From Oscillibacter sp. (lineage in GTDB: Bacteria; Bacillota; Clostridia; Oscillospirales; Oscillospiraceae): a stretch of 7,172 nucleotides of DNA. Position 1 is the first letter of the stretch, and each line of letters begins with the position of its first letter. A model generated the notes under the pieces. It saw nothing but the letters and a program-made list of their open reading frames with translations, did not search any database and had not been told where the DNA came from. Shown here in pieces: positions 1 through 5,384 of this stretch. The position numbers and the translations under genes were made by a program. The DNA is taken from the NCBI GenBank assembly GCA_017380995.1, contig JAFOCY010000155.1, positions 1 to 7,172 on the forward strand. The letters are read 5' to 3'.

Positions 1-5
1 TACCA

Positions 6-602
6 ATGGAACTGCGTCTACCGAGTCTTACACAACTTCGACAGATTTACGAAACTGATATGAAAGAAGCCTTTCCCCCTGCCGAGCTGAAGCCTCTTTC
101 CGCCATGGAGCGGATGTGGCAGGAGGAGAAGTACAAACCCTGGTGCCTTTTTGACGGGGACCAGCCGGTGGGCCTTGCCTTTTTGTGGCTGGGAGATGAC
201 CCCCGCTGGGCGCTGCTGGATTATCTTTGTGTTTCGCCTGAGCGGAGAAACGACGGTTTGGGCAGCGAGATCCTGCGGCTGCTGAAAGCTGCGGAACCGG
301 GCGCGGTGATTTTTGGCGAAGCAGAGGCCCCCGTTCATGCGCCGGATCCTGCTATGGCGGAGCGTCGTTTGGGCTTTTATCTGCGCAACGGACTGCGCAT
401 TGCCGGGTATGAGACGGATATTTTCGGCGTTCATTATAAGACGCTGTATTTGGCTGACCGGGAAGTGGATGACGGAGAGCTGATGGAGGCCCACCGCAAT
501 GTGTACCAAAGAAGTTTTACGCCGGAAAAATACGACCGGTATGTTGTGATCCCCAGAGATGCCAATCAGCCGCTGATCCAGCAGGTCCCCTGGGACCAGT
601 GA
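6..602 (+). CDS. GNAT-family N-acetyltransferase
   Basis: A 198-residue protein with a GNAT acetyl-CoA-binding fold. The segment LLDYLCVSPERRNDGLGSEI (about residues 70-89) is the beta4/alpha3 core: a strand ending in V, then the R-N-D-G-L-G pyrophosphate loop (R/Q-x-x-G-x-G). RLGFYLRNGLR (about 120-130) is the typical following F-Y-x-x-N-G-[FL] turn. It ends 18 bases before tsaD on the same strand, so the two are probably cotranscribed. That position recalls rimI in the tsaE-tsaB-rimI-tsaD clusters of Bacillota, but the protein is longer than RimI (about 150 residues) and its FPPAELKPL N-terminus is not RimI-like, so the substrate is unknown. Only five bases precede the ATG. No ribosome site can be judged and the true start could lie outside the window, although the N-terminus looks complete. 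Confidence 0.85.
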   Translation: MELRLPSLTQLRQIYETDMKEAFPPAELKPLSAMERMWQEEKYKPWCLFDGDQPVGLAFLWLGDDPRWALLDYLCVSPERRNDGLGSEILRLLKAAEPGAVIFGEAEAPVHAPDPAMAERRLGFYLRNGLRIAGYETDIFGVHYKTLYLADREVDDGELMEAHRNVYQRSFTPEKYDRYVVIPRDANQPLIQQVPWDQ

Positions 603-620
603 GAGAAAGAAGGTCTTTTT

Positions 621-1628
621 ATGAAAATTCTTGCGTTTGAATCTTCTTGTGATGAAACTGCCGTGGCGGTGGTAGAAGATGGCCGCAAGGTCCTCTCCGA
701 TGCCATTGCTTCACAGGTGGATATCCACGCCATTTACGGCGGTGTGGTACCGGAGATCGCCTCCCGTAAGCACGTGGAAGCCATTGCAGCTCTAACGGAA
801 AAAGCGCTGGCGGATGCGGGCTGTACCCGCAGCGATATTGATGCCGTGGCCGTGACTTACGCGCCGGGCCTTATCGGCGCGGTGTTGGTTGGTTTGAGCT
901 TTGCCAAGTCCGTTGCCTATGCGCTGAATGTGCCTTTGATCCCTGTGCACCATATCCGGGGCCATATCGCCGCAAATTACCTGGCGTTTCCGGACCTGGA
1001 GCCGCCGTTCCTGGCCCTGGCCATTTCCGGAGGAAATACCCTCATCATCGATGTTCGGGACTATACCGACATGGAGATCCTGGGATCTACCCGGGATGAT
1101 GCAGCGGGAGAGTGTTTTGATAAGGCGGCCCGTGTATTGGGGCTGACTTACCCCGGCGGCAAGCCCATCGATGAGCTGGCGCAAAAGTCCCAGGGAGGCG
1201 TTTATCAGCTGCCCCATTCCAAAGTGGATGGTGCGCCTCTGGACATGAGTTTTTCCGGATTGAAGACTGCTGTTGTGAATCTGGCACACCACGCAAAGCA
1301 GGTGGGGGAGGAACTGGATGCTTCTGCCCTTGCCCGGGATTTTACCAAGGCGGTAAGTGATACGCTGGTACCCAGGGCGATGCTTGCGGCCCAGCAGACC
1401 GGGCGCAAGACCATCGTGGCAGCCGGCGGTGTAGCGGCGAACTCTATTATCCGTGCGGATCTCGAACGGGAGTGTCGGAAGGCGGACTGTAAGCTGTATC
1501 TTCCGCCGCTGCGACTTTGCGGAGATAACGGCGCGATGATCGGGGCCCAGGGGTACTATGAGTTTTTGGCAGGCCATACGGCAGATATGTCCCTCAATGC
1601 CTATGCTACCCGGGATATTACAGATTGA
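621..1628 (+). CDS. tsaD: tRNA N6-threonylcarbamoyladenosine synthase subunit TsaD
   Basis: TsaD (Kae1/YgjD family) transfers the threonylcarbamoyl group from TC-AMP to A37 of ANN-decoding tRNAs, acting with TsaB and TsaE in the cytoplasm. The 335-residue length is normal. Visible landmarks are the start MKILAFESSCDETAVAVV, the metal-binding HIRGH (H111 and H115), the SGGN nucleotide loop (136-139), AAGGVAAN (267-274) and GDNGAMIGAQG (301-311), whose D302 is the third metal ligand. All expected catalytic residues are present and the frame is intact. An AGAAGG ribosome site stands about 8 bases before the ATG. It is the last gene of its transcription unit, with a terminator 18 bases after the stop. 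Partners tsaB and tsaE are not in the window. The identification is secure. Confidence 0.98.
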   Translation: MKILAFESSCDETAVAVVEDGRKVLSDAIASQVDIHAIYGGVVPEIASRKHVEAIAALTEKALADAGCTRSDIDAVAVTYAPGLIGAVLVGLSFAKSVAYALNVPLIPVHHIRGHIAANYLAFPDLEPPFLALAISGGNTLIIDVRDYTDMEILGSTRDDAAGECFDKAARVLGLTYPGGKPIDELAQKSQGGVYQLPHSKVDGAPLDMSFSGLKTAVVNLAHHAKQVGEELDASALARDFTKAVSDTLVPRAMLAAQQTGRKTIVAAGGVAANSIIRADLERECRKADCKLYLPPLRLCGDNGAMIGAQGYYEFLAGHTADMSLNAYATRDITD

Positions 1629-1646
1629 TATAAAAGAGTGGATGAT

Positions 1647-1683
1647 AAGAAGCCCTGGCAATAGCGCCAAGGCTTCTTTTTTT
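1647..1683 (+). terminator. Rho-independent terminator after tsaD
   Basis: AAGAAGCC (1647-1654) pairs perfectly with GGCTTCTT (1671-1678), with a partly paired inner GGC/GCC. The T tract runs from 1677 to 1683. It closes the GNAT-tsaD unit. Confidence 0.9.
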
Positions 1684-1940
1684 AGCTTTTTTAGGAGCTG
1701 TATGCAGAAAAAATGCATATGGAAAGAGCCCGTAAAGGAAGAAAACTTGTTTTTTTGAAAGAAGAAATTTTGCGGCGGCAAAAAGTAAAGAAATGTTTCG
1801 CAGGATTTTGTGAAAATAGCAGCATATCATTTTTATGTTAATCTGTATTTGATTTTTGGAGGATCAGGAAATAAAAATACAAGAAATGTAAATAAATGGT
1901 AATTGCTTGGAAAAGTGTTGGAAATAAAGAGAAATTTGCG

Positions 1941-1970
1941 TGTTGAAAACCGTGTGGAAAATGTGGATAA
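1941..1970 (-). promoter_or_regulatory. Cluster of three DnaA-box-like nonamers
   Basis: TGTGGATAA at 1962-1970 is the exact reverse complement of the consensus DnaA box TTATCCACA. TGTGGAAAA (1953-1961) abuts it with one mismatch, and TGTTGAAAA (1941-1949) lies just upstream with two. All three point the same way, at spacings of 12 and 9 bases, in AT-rich non-coding DNA. DnaA binding is plausible. No dnaA, dnaN or rpmH gene is visible, so calling this the chromosome origin is not supported. Confidence 0.5.
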
Positions 1971-2062
1971 CTCCTTGTAGAAGAAAATTATGAGTTTCCT
2001 TATGTTAATGTCATGTAAGGGAGAAGAATAGAAAAAATCGGGGAGAATGAAGAAATCTTCAC

Positions 2063-2082
2063 GAAATTTCCGGAAATTTCCG
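2063..2082. repeat. Tandem GAAATTTCCG repeat forming an 18-bp palindrome
   Basis: GAAATTTCCG occurs twice in tandem (2063-2072 and 2073-2082), so 2063-2080 is a perfect 18-bp palindrome. A close relative, GAAATTTGCG, lies at 1931-1940 just before the DnaA-like boxes. It could be a dimeric protein-binding site. No partner regulator is visible. Confidence 0.5.
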
Positions 2083-2245
2083 TGCAAATGACAGAGAGAA
2101 ATTTTGAGGATTTCCTCTTGACTTCGGCAAAATCTGACAGGTGGCGTCAGACTCTGTGTTTTTTGAATGAAGGCTTCCTTGCAATTATACGTTTTGTAAT
2201 ATTCGGCTGAGGGAAGAGGAGCAGGCACTTTTGGAAGAATGGGTG

Positions 2246-2274
2246 TTGACGCTTGAGAAAAAATATGCTATCAT
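2246..2274 (+). promoter_or_regulatory. Sigma-A promoter of the tRNA-Thr gene
   Basis: TTGACG (-35, 2246-2251), a 17-base spacer, then TATCAT (-10, 2269-2274). Transcription would start near 2281, about 17 bases before the mature tRNA 5' end. Confidence 0.8.
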
Positions 2275-2297
2275 AGCGAAAGTCTCAATCTATGTTC

Positions 2298-2373
2298 GCT
2301 GGTGTAGCTCAGTCGGTAGAGCATCTCACTCGTAATGAGAAGGTCACGTGTTCGAGTCACGCCACCAGCTCCA
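2298..2373 (+). tRNA. tRNA-Thr(CGU)
   Basis: A 76-base cloverleaf. Acceptor stem GCTGGTG (2298-2304) pairs with CACCAGC (2363-2369). The D arm is GCTC/GAGC, and the anticodon stem TCTCA/TGAGA (2324-2328/2336-2340) encloses the loop CTCGTAA. Anticodon CGT (2331-2333) reads ACG, threonine. The T arm has a TTCGAGT loop with one A-C mismatch at the base of its stem. The discriminator is T and CCA is encoded (2371-2373). U36-A37 makes it a predicted substrate of the t6A pathway that includes the nearby TsaD. Confidence 0.97.
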
Positions 2374-2404
2374 AAGCCTCTGTCCAATTCGGACAGGGGC
2401 TTTT
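2373..2404 (+). terminator. First terminator after tRNA-Thr
   Basis: A 13-bp stem (2373-2385 with 2391-2403, one T-G pair) around the loop AATTC ends in TTTT. The 5' arm begins at the last A of the encoded CCA, so the hairpin abuts the mature tRNA 3' end. The U tract is short, which may be why a second hairpin follows. Confidence 0.75.
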
Positions 2405-2414
2405 GTGTTATCTG

Positions 2415-2445
2415 AAGAGGTGCGGTAAACGCACCTCTTTTTTTT
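2415..2445 (+). terminator. Second, strong terminator after tRNA-Thr
   Basis: A perfect 10-bp stem AAGAGGTGCG/CGCACCTCTT (2415-2424/2430-2439) with a five-base loop is followed by T up to 2445. It separates the tRNA gene from dpaA, so dpaA needs its own promoter downstream of or inside this hairpin. Confidence 0.9.
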
Positions 2446-2460
2446 ATGATGCATACCCTA
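2432..2460 (+). promoter_or_regulatory. Candidate sigma-K (late mother-cell) promoter of dpaA-dpaB
   Basis: CACC at 2432-2435 (sigma-K -35, consensus mACm), a 16-base spacer, then CATACCCTA at 2452-2460, an exact fit to the sigma-K -10 consensus CATAnnnTA. The -35 lies in the 3' arm of the preceding terminator. The spoVF operon of Bacillus subtilis is sigma-K controlled, which agrees. The weak point is distance: transcription would start near 2466-2467, giving a leader of only about 12 bases that barely includes the ribosome site. Confidence 0.45.
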
Positions 2461-2478
2461 AGGCGAGGAGGGATGGTT

Positions 2479-3291
2479 ATGACCTATGGTGTGATCGGCG
2501 GTGACCGCCGCCAAATGGAGTTGGCAGCTCTCATGGCGGCAGAAGGGACCGCTGTAGCTGCTTATGGGCTGGGAACAGATGAATCGCTGGAAGAAGCGCT
2601 TCGGGCGGAGGTGATTTTGCTGCCTTTGCCTTTATCCAAGGAGGGGCGCCTGAACTGCGAAGAAGATCCTATGCCCATAGAACACCTTTTCGCCCGTTTG
2701 AAGCCGTGTCAGCGGATTTTGGCAGGACAGGTGAAGGAGGCGGAATACAGAATAGCGGCACAATACGGCTTGACCATAGAAGACTATTTCCTCCGGGAGG
2801 AGCTGACGATTGCGAATGCGGCGATTACTGCAGAGTGTGCCATCCGGATCGCAGAGGAGCGCCTGGGGGCATCGTTTCCCCCTGTTCTGGTACTGGGCTT
2901 TGGCCGCATTGGAAAGCTTCTTTGCCAGCGGCTCCAAAGGATGGGAATCCCGGTGACGGTGGCAGCAAGAAAGCTGGAGGATCTGGCCTGGGCGGAAGCT
3001 TATGGGTACGGAGTGCTGGGCATCCGCGCACTTTCTGGGCGGCTTTCCGGATTTGGCCTGGTTTTTAATACCGTTCCGGAAGTGGTGCTGGGAGAAGAAC
3101 TTGCGCTGCAGCTTTCAGAGGATTGTCTTTGCATCGATCTTGCATCCCGAAAAGGGATTGAACTTCCGGAAGGAGAACAGTGTATTTGGGCCAGGGGCCT
3201 TCCGGGGAAAATGGCACCGAAAGTAGCAGCGTTAACACTCTGGAAAACAGTGGAACATATTTTGGCAGAACAGCGAGGTGAATACGCGTGA
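2479..3291 (+). CDS. dpaA: Dipicolinate synthase subunit A
   Basis: DpaA (SpoVFA) is the NAD(P)-binding subunit of the enzyme that converts the lysine-pathway intermediate 4-hydroxy-tetrahydrodipicolinate (or its dehydrated form) to dipicolinate, the calcium chelator of the spore core, in the mother cell. With the start at 2479 it has 270 residues; Bacillus subtilis SpoVFA is slightly longer. Landmarks are the N-terminal GVIGGDRRQ, the central VLGFGRIG Rossmann loop (140-145), FNTVPEVVL, DLASRKGIE and the family signature GLPGKMAP (240-247). The start is set by AGGAGG at 2466-2471, seven bases before ATG 2479; ATG 2473 touches the ribosome site and ATG 2446 lies at the terminator tail. The stop overlaps the dpaB start as GTGA, implying coupled translation. 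The gene appears intact. Confidence 0.95.
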   Translation: MTYGVIGGDRRQMELAALMAAEGTAVAAYGLGTDESLEEALRAEVILLPLPLSKEGRLNCEEDPMPIEHLFARLKPCQRILAGQVKEAEYRIAAQYGLTIEDYFLREELTIANAAITAECAIRIAEERLGASFPPVLVLGFGRIGKLLCQRLQRMGIPVTVAARKLEDLAWAEAYGYGVLGIRALSGRLSGFGLVFNTVPEVVLGEELALQLSEDCLCIDLASRKGIELPEGEQCIWARGLPGKMAPKVAALTLWKTVEHILAEQRGEYA

Positions 3292-3752
3292 GAAAAGAGC
3301 GGATCGGTTTTGCGATGTGCGGCTCTTTCTGCACCCACAAAGCGGTGCTTGAGGCACTGCGGGAGCTGACAGAGTGCTACGAGACTGTGATCCCCATCGT
3401 ATCGGAGACGGTATCGTTTACAGATACCCGTTTTGGCGGATCGGAAGAACTGATGGAGACCCTTTACCAGATGACAGGAAAAGAACCCCTATGCGATATC
3501 CCGTCAGTAGAACCCATTGGTCCCAAAGGCCTTCTGGATGTGCTGGTAATCGCTCCGGCCACGGGAAATACCCTGGCAAAGCTGGCGGCAGGTATTACAG
3601 ATACGGCCGTTACTATGGCGGCGAAAGCGCATCTTCGAAATGGTCGGCCTGTGGTAGTGGCCCTGGCCAGCAATGATGGTCTTTCCGTCGGTGTAAAGAA
3701 CATCGGGGAGCTCCTGGTCCGGCGGCATTACTATTTCGAGCAGTGCCGTTAA
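3288..3752 (+). pseudogene. dpaB: Dipicolinate synthase subunit B, 5' part, interrupted by an inserted element
   Basis: DpaB (SpoVFB) is the flavoprotein-like partner of DpaA. It starts at GTG 3288 inside the dpaA stop (4-base overlap). Residues 1-150 are typical of the family: KERIGFAMCGSFCTHKAV at the N-terminus, TDTRFG, EPIGPK (75-80), APATGNTLAKLA (89-100) and AAKAHLRNGRPVV. After F150 the reading frame enters foreign DNA, adds EQCR and stops at TAA 3750-3752. The product would have 154 residues, against about 200 in Bacillus subtilis, and lacks the VPFGQDDP...SLIADF...QLQPLL C-terminus. That missing end is present at 6890-7012 beyond the inserted element. Codon 150 is completed across the joint (TT from 3735-3736 plus T6889), giving a 190-residue protein. 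It is labelled pseudogene only in its present, split state. Functional loss is not proven, since excision would repair it. Confidence 0.93.
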
Positions 3753-3760
3753 AGCAAGAC
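3714..3760 (+). other. Left attachment site (attL) of the dpaB element
   Basis: The host half is dpaB sequence up to the shared TTT at 3734-3736; the element half is the arm 3738-3760, containing GTGCCGTTAAAGCAAGAC. The arm carries the premature dpaB stop (3750-3752). The arm resembles the host half at the other end (GTGCCTTTTGGGCAAGAC, 6890-6907) but lies five bases further from the crossover. That is the known register difference between attP and attB half-sites of large serine integrases. The outer host limit is approximate. Confidence 0.8.
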
Positions 3761-3890
3761 GGTGTTCATAAAAAGTTTACGGGACCTTTCTTTGCGATTG
3801 ACAAGTTTTGGTGCAAAGTTGATGAAATGGCCTGAAATATGCGGCGGTGGAAAATGGAAATTATGAGATAACGGTAGTATATACAACGTC

Positions 3891-3932
3891 ACATAAGAAA
3901 AAGGAGGGAAAATTCCCTCCTTTTTCTTATGT
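3891..3932. terminator. Bidirectional terminator between the dpaB 5' part and the glycerate kinase gene
   Basis: A perfect 20-bp inverted repeat (3891-3910 with 3913-3932) with a GGAGGG/CCCTCC core flanked by A5 on the left and T5 on the right, so it can stop transcription from both sides. The TAA stop of the minus-strand kinase gene (3927-3929) lies in the stem. Transcripts of unexcised dpaA-dpaB would end here. Confidence 0.88.
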
Positions 3933-5159
3933 AGCCTGTATCAGGACGACAGAAATATCATTTACATTTGTACCTGTAGGTCCTGTAAAGATTAAACCGT
4001 TTACGGACTTCAGGGCGTGATAGGCGTCATTTTCTGCCAAAACATCGTGGATATTGAACCCCTTTTCCTCCAGGCGCATCAAAGTAGTGCCGTCCACGAT
4101 ACCGCCTGCTGCATCGGTAGGACCGTCGGTCCCGTCGGAGCCCAGGGAAAAGACCAGTGTATGTTCAAGGCCCGTAATGTGGGCCGCGGCAGCCAGCGCC
4201 AGTTCCTGATTTCGCCCGCCAAGGCCCTTCCCGGTAAGATGGACCACGGTTTCACCGCCGGCCAGAAAAGCAAGAGGGCGGCTGCACTTGGAATGGCTTT
4301 TGGCGATGGCGCCAAGGAAGCTGCCAGCCTCCCTGGCTTCGCAGGAAAGGCGGTCTGTCAGTACCATGGGCTCATAGTCGAGCTCCCGGCAGCACCGGGC
4401 GGCGGCAGAACACAGTTCCCGAACGCTGCCGGTGATGACGGTTTCCACGTTATGAAGTTCTTTGGGCGTTTCCTGAAGAAGTAGTTTCCGAGCGGGGTCG
4501 GAGAGACGAAGATGATATTTTTCTGCGATGGAAAGAGCGTCGGCGCAGGTGGAAGTATCAGCGTATGCAGGGCCGGATGCGATCATATCCAGAGGATCTC
4601 CCACGATATCACTAAGGACGATGGAAAATACGCGGGCTGGAGCACACCGCTGGGCAAAGCGACCACCCTTTACAGCAGAAAGCCGTTTGCGAATGGTATT
4701 GATCTCCACAATGTTGGCGCCGCAGGCAAGGAGTTGGCTGGTGATGTCCTGCAGCTCTTCGCCGGAGATCAAAGGCTGCTCGAAAAGGGCGCTTCCCCCT
4801 CCGGAGAGAAGAAAGAGGACCGTGTCATTCTCTGCGAGCCCGCTGACTAACTCCAGCGCAGCGTGTGTGGCGTGAAAGGAATTTTCGTCCGGTACAGGAT
4901 GCCCGGCTTCAAAACAATACAGATTTTCCAGTACGCCGCCGATGTGTCCGTATTTGGTGATAACCACACCTTTTTCGATGAATATGACATCTGCTGCGGC
5001 CTTTGCCATTTGCCAGGCGGCTTTTCCGGCAGCTACCAGTACTACTTTTCCCGGAAAGGTCCGCCCTTCCAGAGCCCGGCGGACGGCTTCATCTGGCAAT
5101 ACAGCCTGGATGGAGTGGCGGATGATGGTTTGAGCGTCTCGATGCAGCAGTTCTCTCAT
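3927..5159 (-). CDS. Glycerate 2-kinase, type 2 (DUF4147/MOFRL family)
   Basis: Glycerate kinase phosphorylates D-glycerate with ATP, probably to 2-phosphoglycerate, feeding glycolysis from sugar-acid, serine or glyoxylate breakdown in the cytoplasm. The 410-residue length is normal for the class. Landmarks are the conserved lysine in AAGKAAWQMA (K46), SGGGSAL (119-125), INTIRKRLSAVKGG (153-166), SDIVGDPLDMIASGP (183-197), GGETVVHLTGKGLGGRNQE (301-319), GSDGTDGPTDAAG (340-352) and the C-terminal TGPTGTNVND (392-401) of the MOFRL domain. The start is fixed by AGGAGGG just upstream on the minus strand. The frame is intact. It lies wholly inside the dpaB element, transcribed against dpaB and divergently from the recombinase unit, so it is cargo with its own promoter. 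No sugar-acid transporter or dehydrogenase accompanies it. A role in sporulation is not indicated by its sequence. Confidence 0.93.
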   Translation of the reverse strand: MRELLHRDAQTIIRHSIQAVLPDEAVRRALEGRTFPGKVVLVAAGKAAWQMAKAAADVIFIEKGVVITKYGHIGGVLENLYCFEAGHPVPDENSFHATHAALELVSGLAENDTVLFLLSGGGSALFEQPLISGEELQDITSQLLACGANIVEINTIRKRLSAVKGGRFAQRCAPARVFSIVLSDIVGDPLDMIASGPAYADTSTCADALSIAEKYHLRLSDPARKLLLQETPKELHNVETVITGSVRELCSAAARCCRELDYEPMVLTDRLSCEAREAGSFLGAIAKSHSKCSRPLAFLAGGETVVHLTGKGLGGRNQELALAAAAHITGLEHTLVFSLGSDGTDGPTDAAGGIVDGTTLMRLEEKGFNIHDVLAENDAYHALKSVNGLIFTGPTGTNVNDISVVLIQAT

Positions 5160-5188
5160 AACATCCCTCCTATATACCTATTAAATAT

Positions 5189-5217
5189 AATATAACAAAC
5201 CTGGCAGACTGCCGCAA
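5189..5217 (-). promoter_or_regulatory. Sigma-A-type promoter of the glycerate kinase gene
   Basis: Read on the minus strand: TTGCGG (-35, 5212-5217), a 17-base spacer, then TATATT (-10, 5189-5194), about 30 bases before the start codon. The spacer overlaps a small perfect palindrome, GGCAG-A-CTGCC (5203-5213), which could be an operator. AGGAGGG at 5165-5171 is the ribosome site. Confidence 0.6.
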
Positions 5218-5270
5218 GCATAGAGCTTTTCTTTTTCACATATTCTGCATAAAAGAAAGGACGTGTTTGG

Positions 5271-5384
5271 ATGAAAGATACTTACCATATCAATGGAACG
5301 ACCTACGTGATTGCCCGCAGCTATGCACAGGAAAAGACATTGTGGTCACTTTTGATGTCGTATTTTCTGGGGCAGATGAAATGA
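5271..5384 (+). CDS. Small 37-residue protein coupled to the recombinase (TnpW-like candidate)
   Basis: ATG 5271 to TGA 5384, preceded by GAAAGG at 5255-5260, about 10 bases away. The protein begins MKDTYHINGTTYVIARSY and continues with a leucine/aromatic-rich helix-like tail. Its stop overlaps the recombinase start as ATGA (5381-5384), so translation is probably coupled. The pattern (hydrophobic)-x-G-T-T-Y-x-V followed by a short amphipathic segment recalls, from memory, the TnpW-type small proteins that accompany serine recombinases of Tn4451-like elements; I could not verify this. The same frame explains the DNA better than an N-terminal extension of the recombinase. A role as recombination directionality factor or regulator is inference from position and size. 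I see no clear sigma-A, sigma-E or sigma-K promoter upstream. Confidence 0.65.
   Translation: MKDTYHINGTTYVIARSYAQEKTLWSLLMSYFLGQMK

Larger units (their letters stand above)
1684..2245. other. AT-rich intergenic region without a convincing gene
   Basis: About 560 bases between the tsaD terminator and the tRNA promoter. Open frames on either strand lack ribosome sites and recognisable protein features; the longest (1833-2228, minus strand) has a low-complexity, Phe/Pro/Ser-rich composition typical of antisense AT-rich DNA. The region holds a DnaA-box-like cluster (1941-1970), a duplicated 10-mer palindrome (2063-2082) and small AT-rich hairpins such as TATGCA/TGCATA at 1701-1719. I see no RNA family that I can name. 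Confidence 0.6.

Noticed and set aside
792..1781. Long minus-strand open frame opposite tsaD
   Set aside because: It is a shadow of the tsaD coding frame running on into the terminator; no domain is recognisable.
2133..2164. Hairpin TCTGAC/GTCAGA followed by T6 as a terminator
   Set aside because: The stem is only 6 bp and the T run begins seven bases after it. No gene ends here.
1833..2228. 131-codon minus-strand open frame between tsaD and the tRNA gene
   Set aside because: No ribosome site, biased Phe/Ser/Pro/Leu composition of antisense AT-rich DNA, no recognisable motif, and it crosses the palindrome and the DnaA-like boxes.
2446..2478. dpaA start at ATG 2446 or ATG 2473
   Set aside because: 2446 directly follows the terminator T tract without a ribosome site, and 2473 touches AGGAGG. 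ATG 2479 has correct spacing and an N-terminus like known DpaA.
3723..3729. Crossover within the CGGCATT repeat instead of TTT
   Set aside because: It would also keep the frame (RRHCSFVPFGQD), but the element ends then pair less well (perfect only over 16 bp), and the joined protein loses the YYF usual in the family. It is not fully excluded.
3735..3752. Programmed ribosomal frameshift at the end of the dpaB 5' part
   Set aside because: There is no slippery heptamer, and the continuing protein sequence is 3.15 kb away, which only DNA rearrangement can explain.
3798..3826. TTGACA at 3798-3803 as a promoter in the left end of the element
   Set aside because: No acceptable -10 lies 16-18 bases downstream, and no gene follows before the terminator.
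3743..3835. A frame beginning VPLKQDGVHKK just after the dpaB stop, at first taken as a frameshifted dpaB C-terminus
   Set aside because: The similarity stops after about 11 residues. The real C-terminus is at 6890-7012. The resemblance arises because the attP arm and the attB half-site share a recombinase-binding motif, with a five-base offset.
5267..5380. A 38-residue N-terminal extension of the recombinase from TTG 5267
   Set aside because: Serine recombinases begin right before the Y-x-R-x-S motif. The segment has no family similarity, and the overlapping 37-codon frame with ATG and a ribosome site is better.
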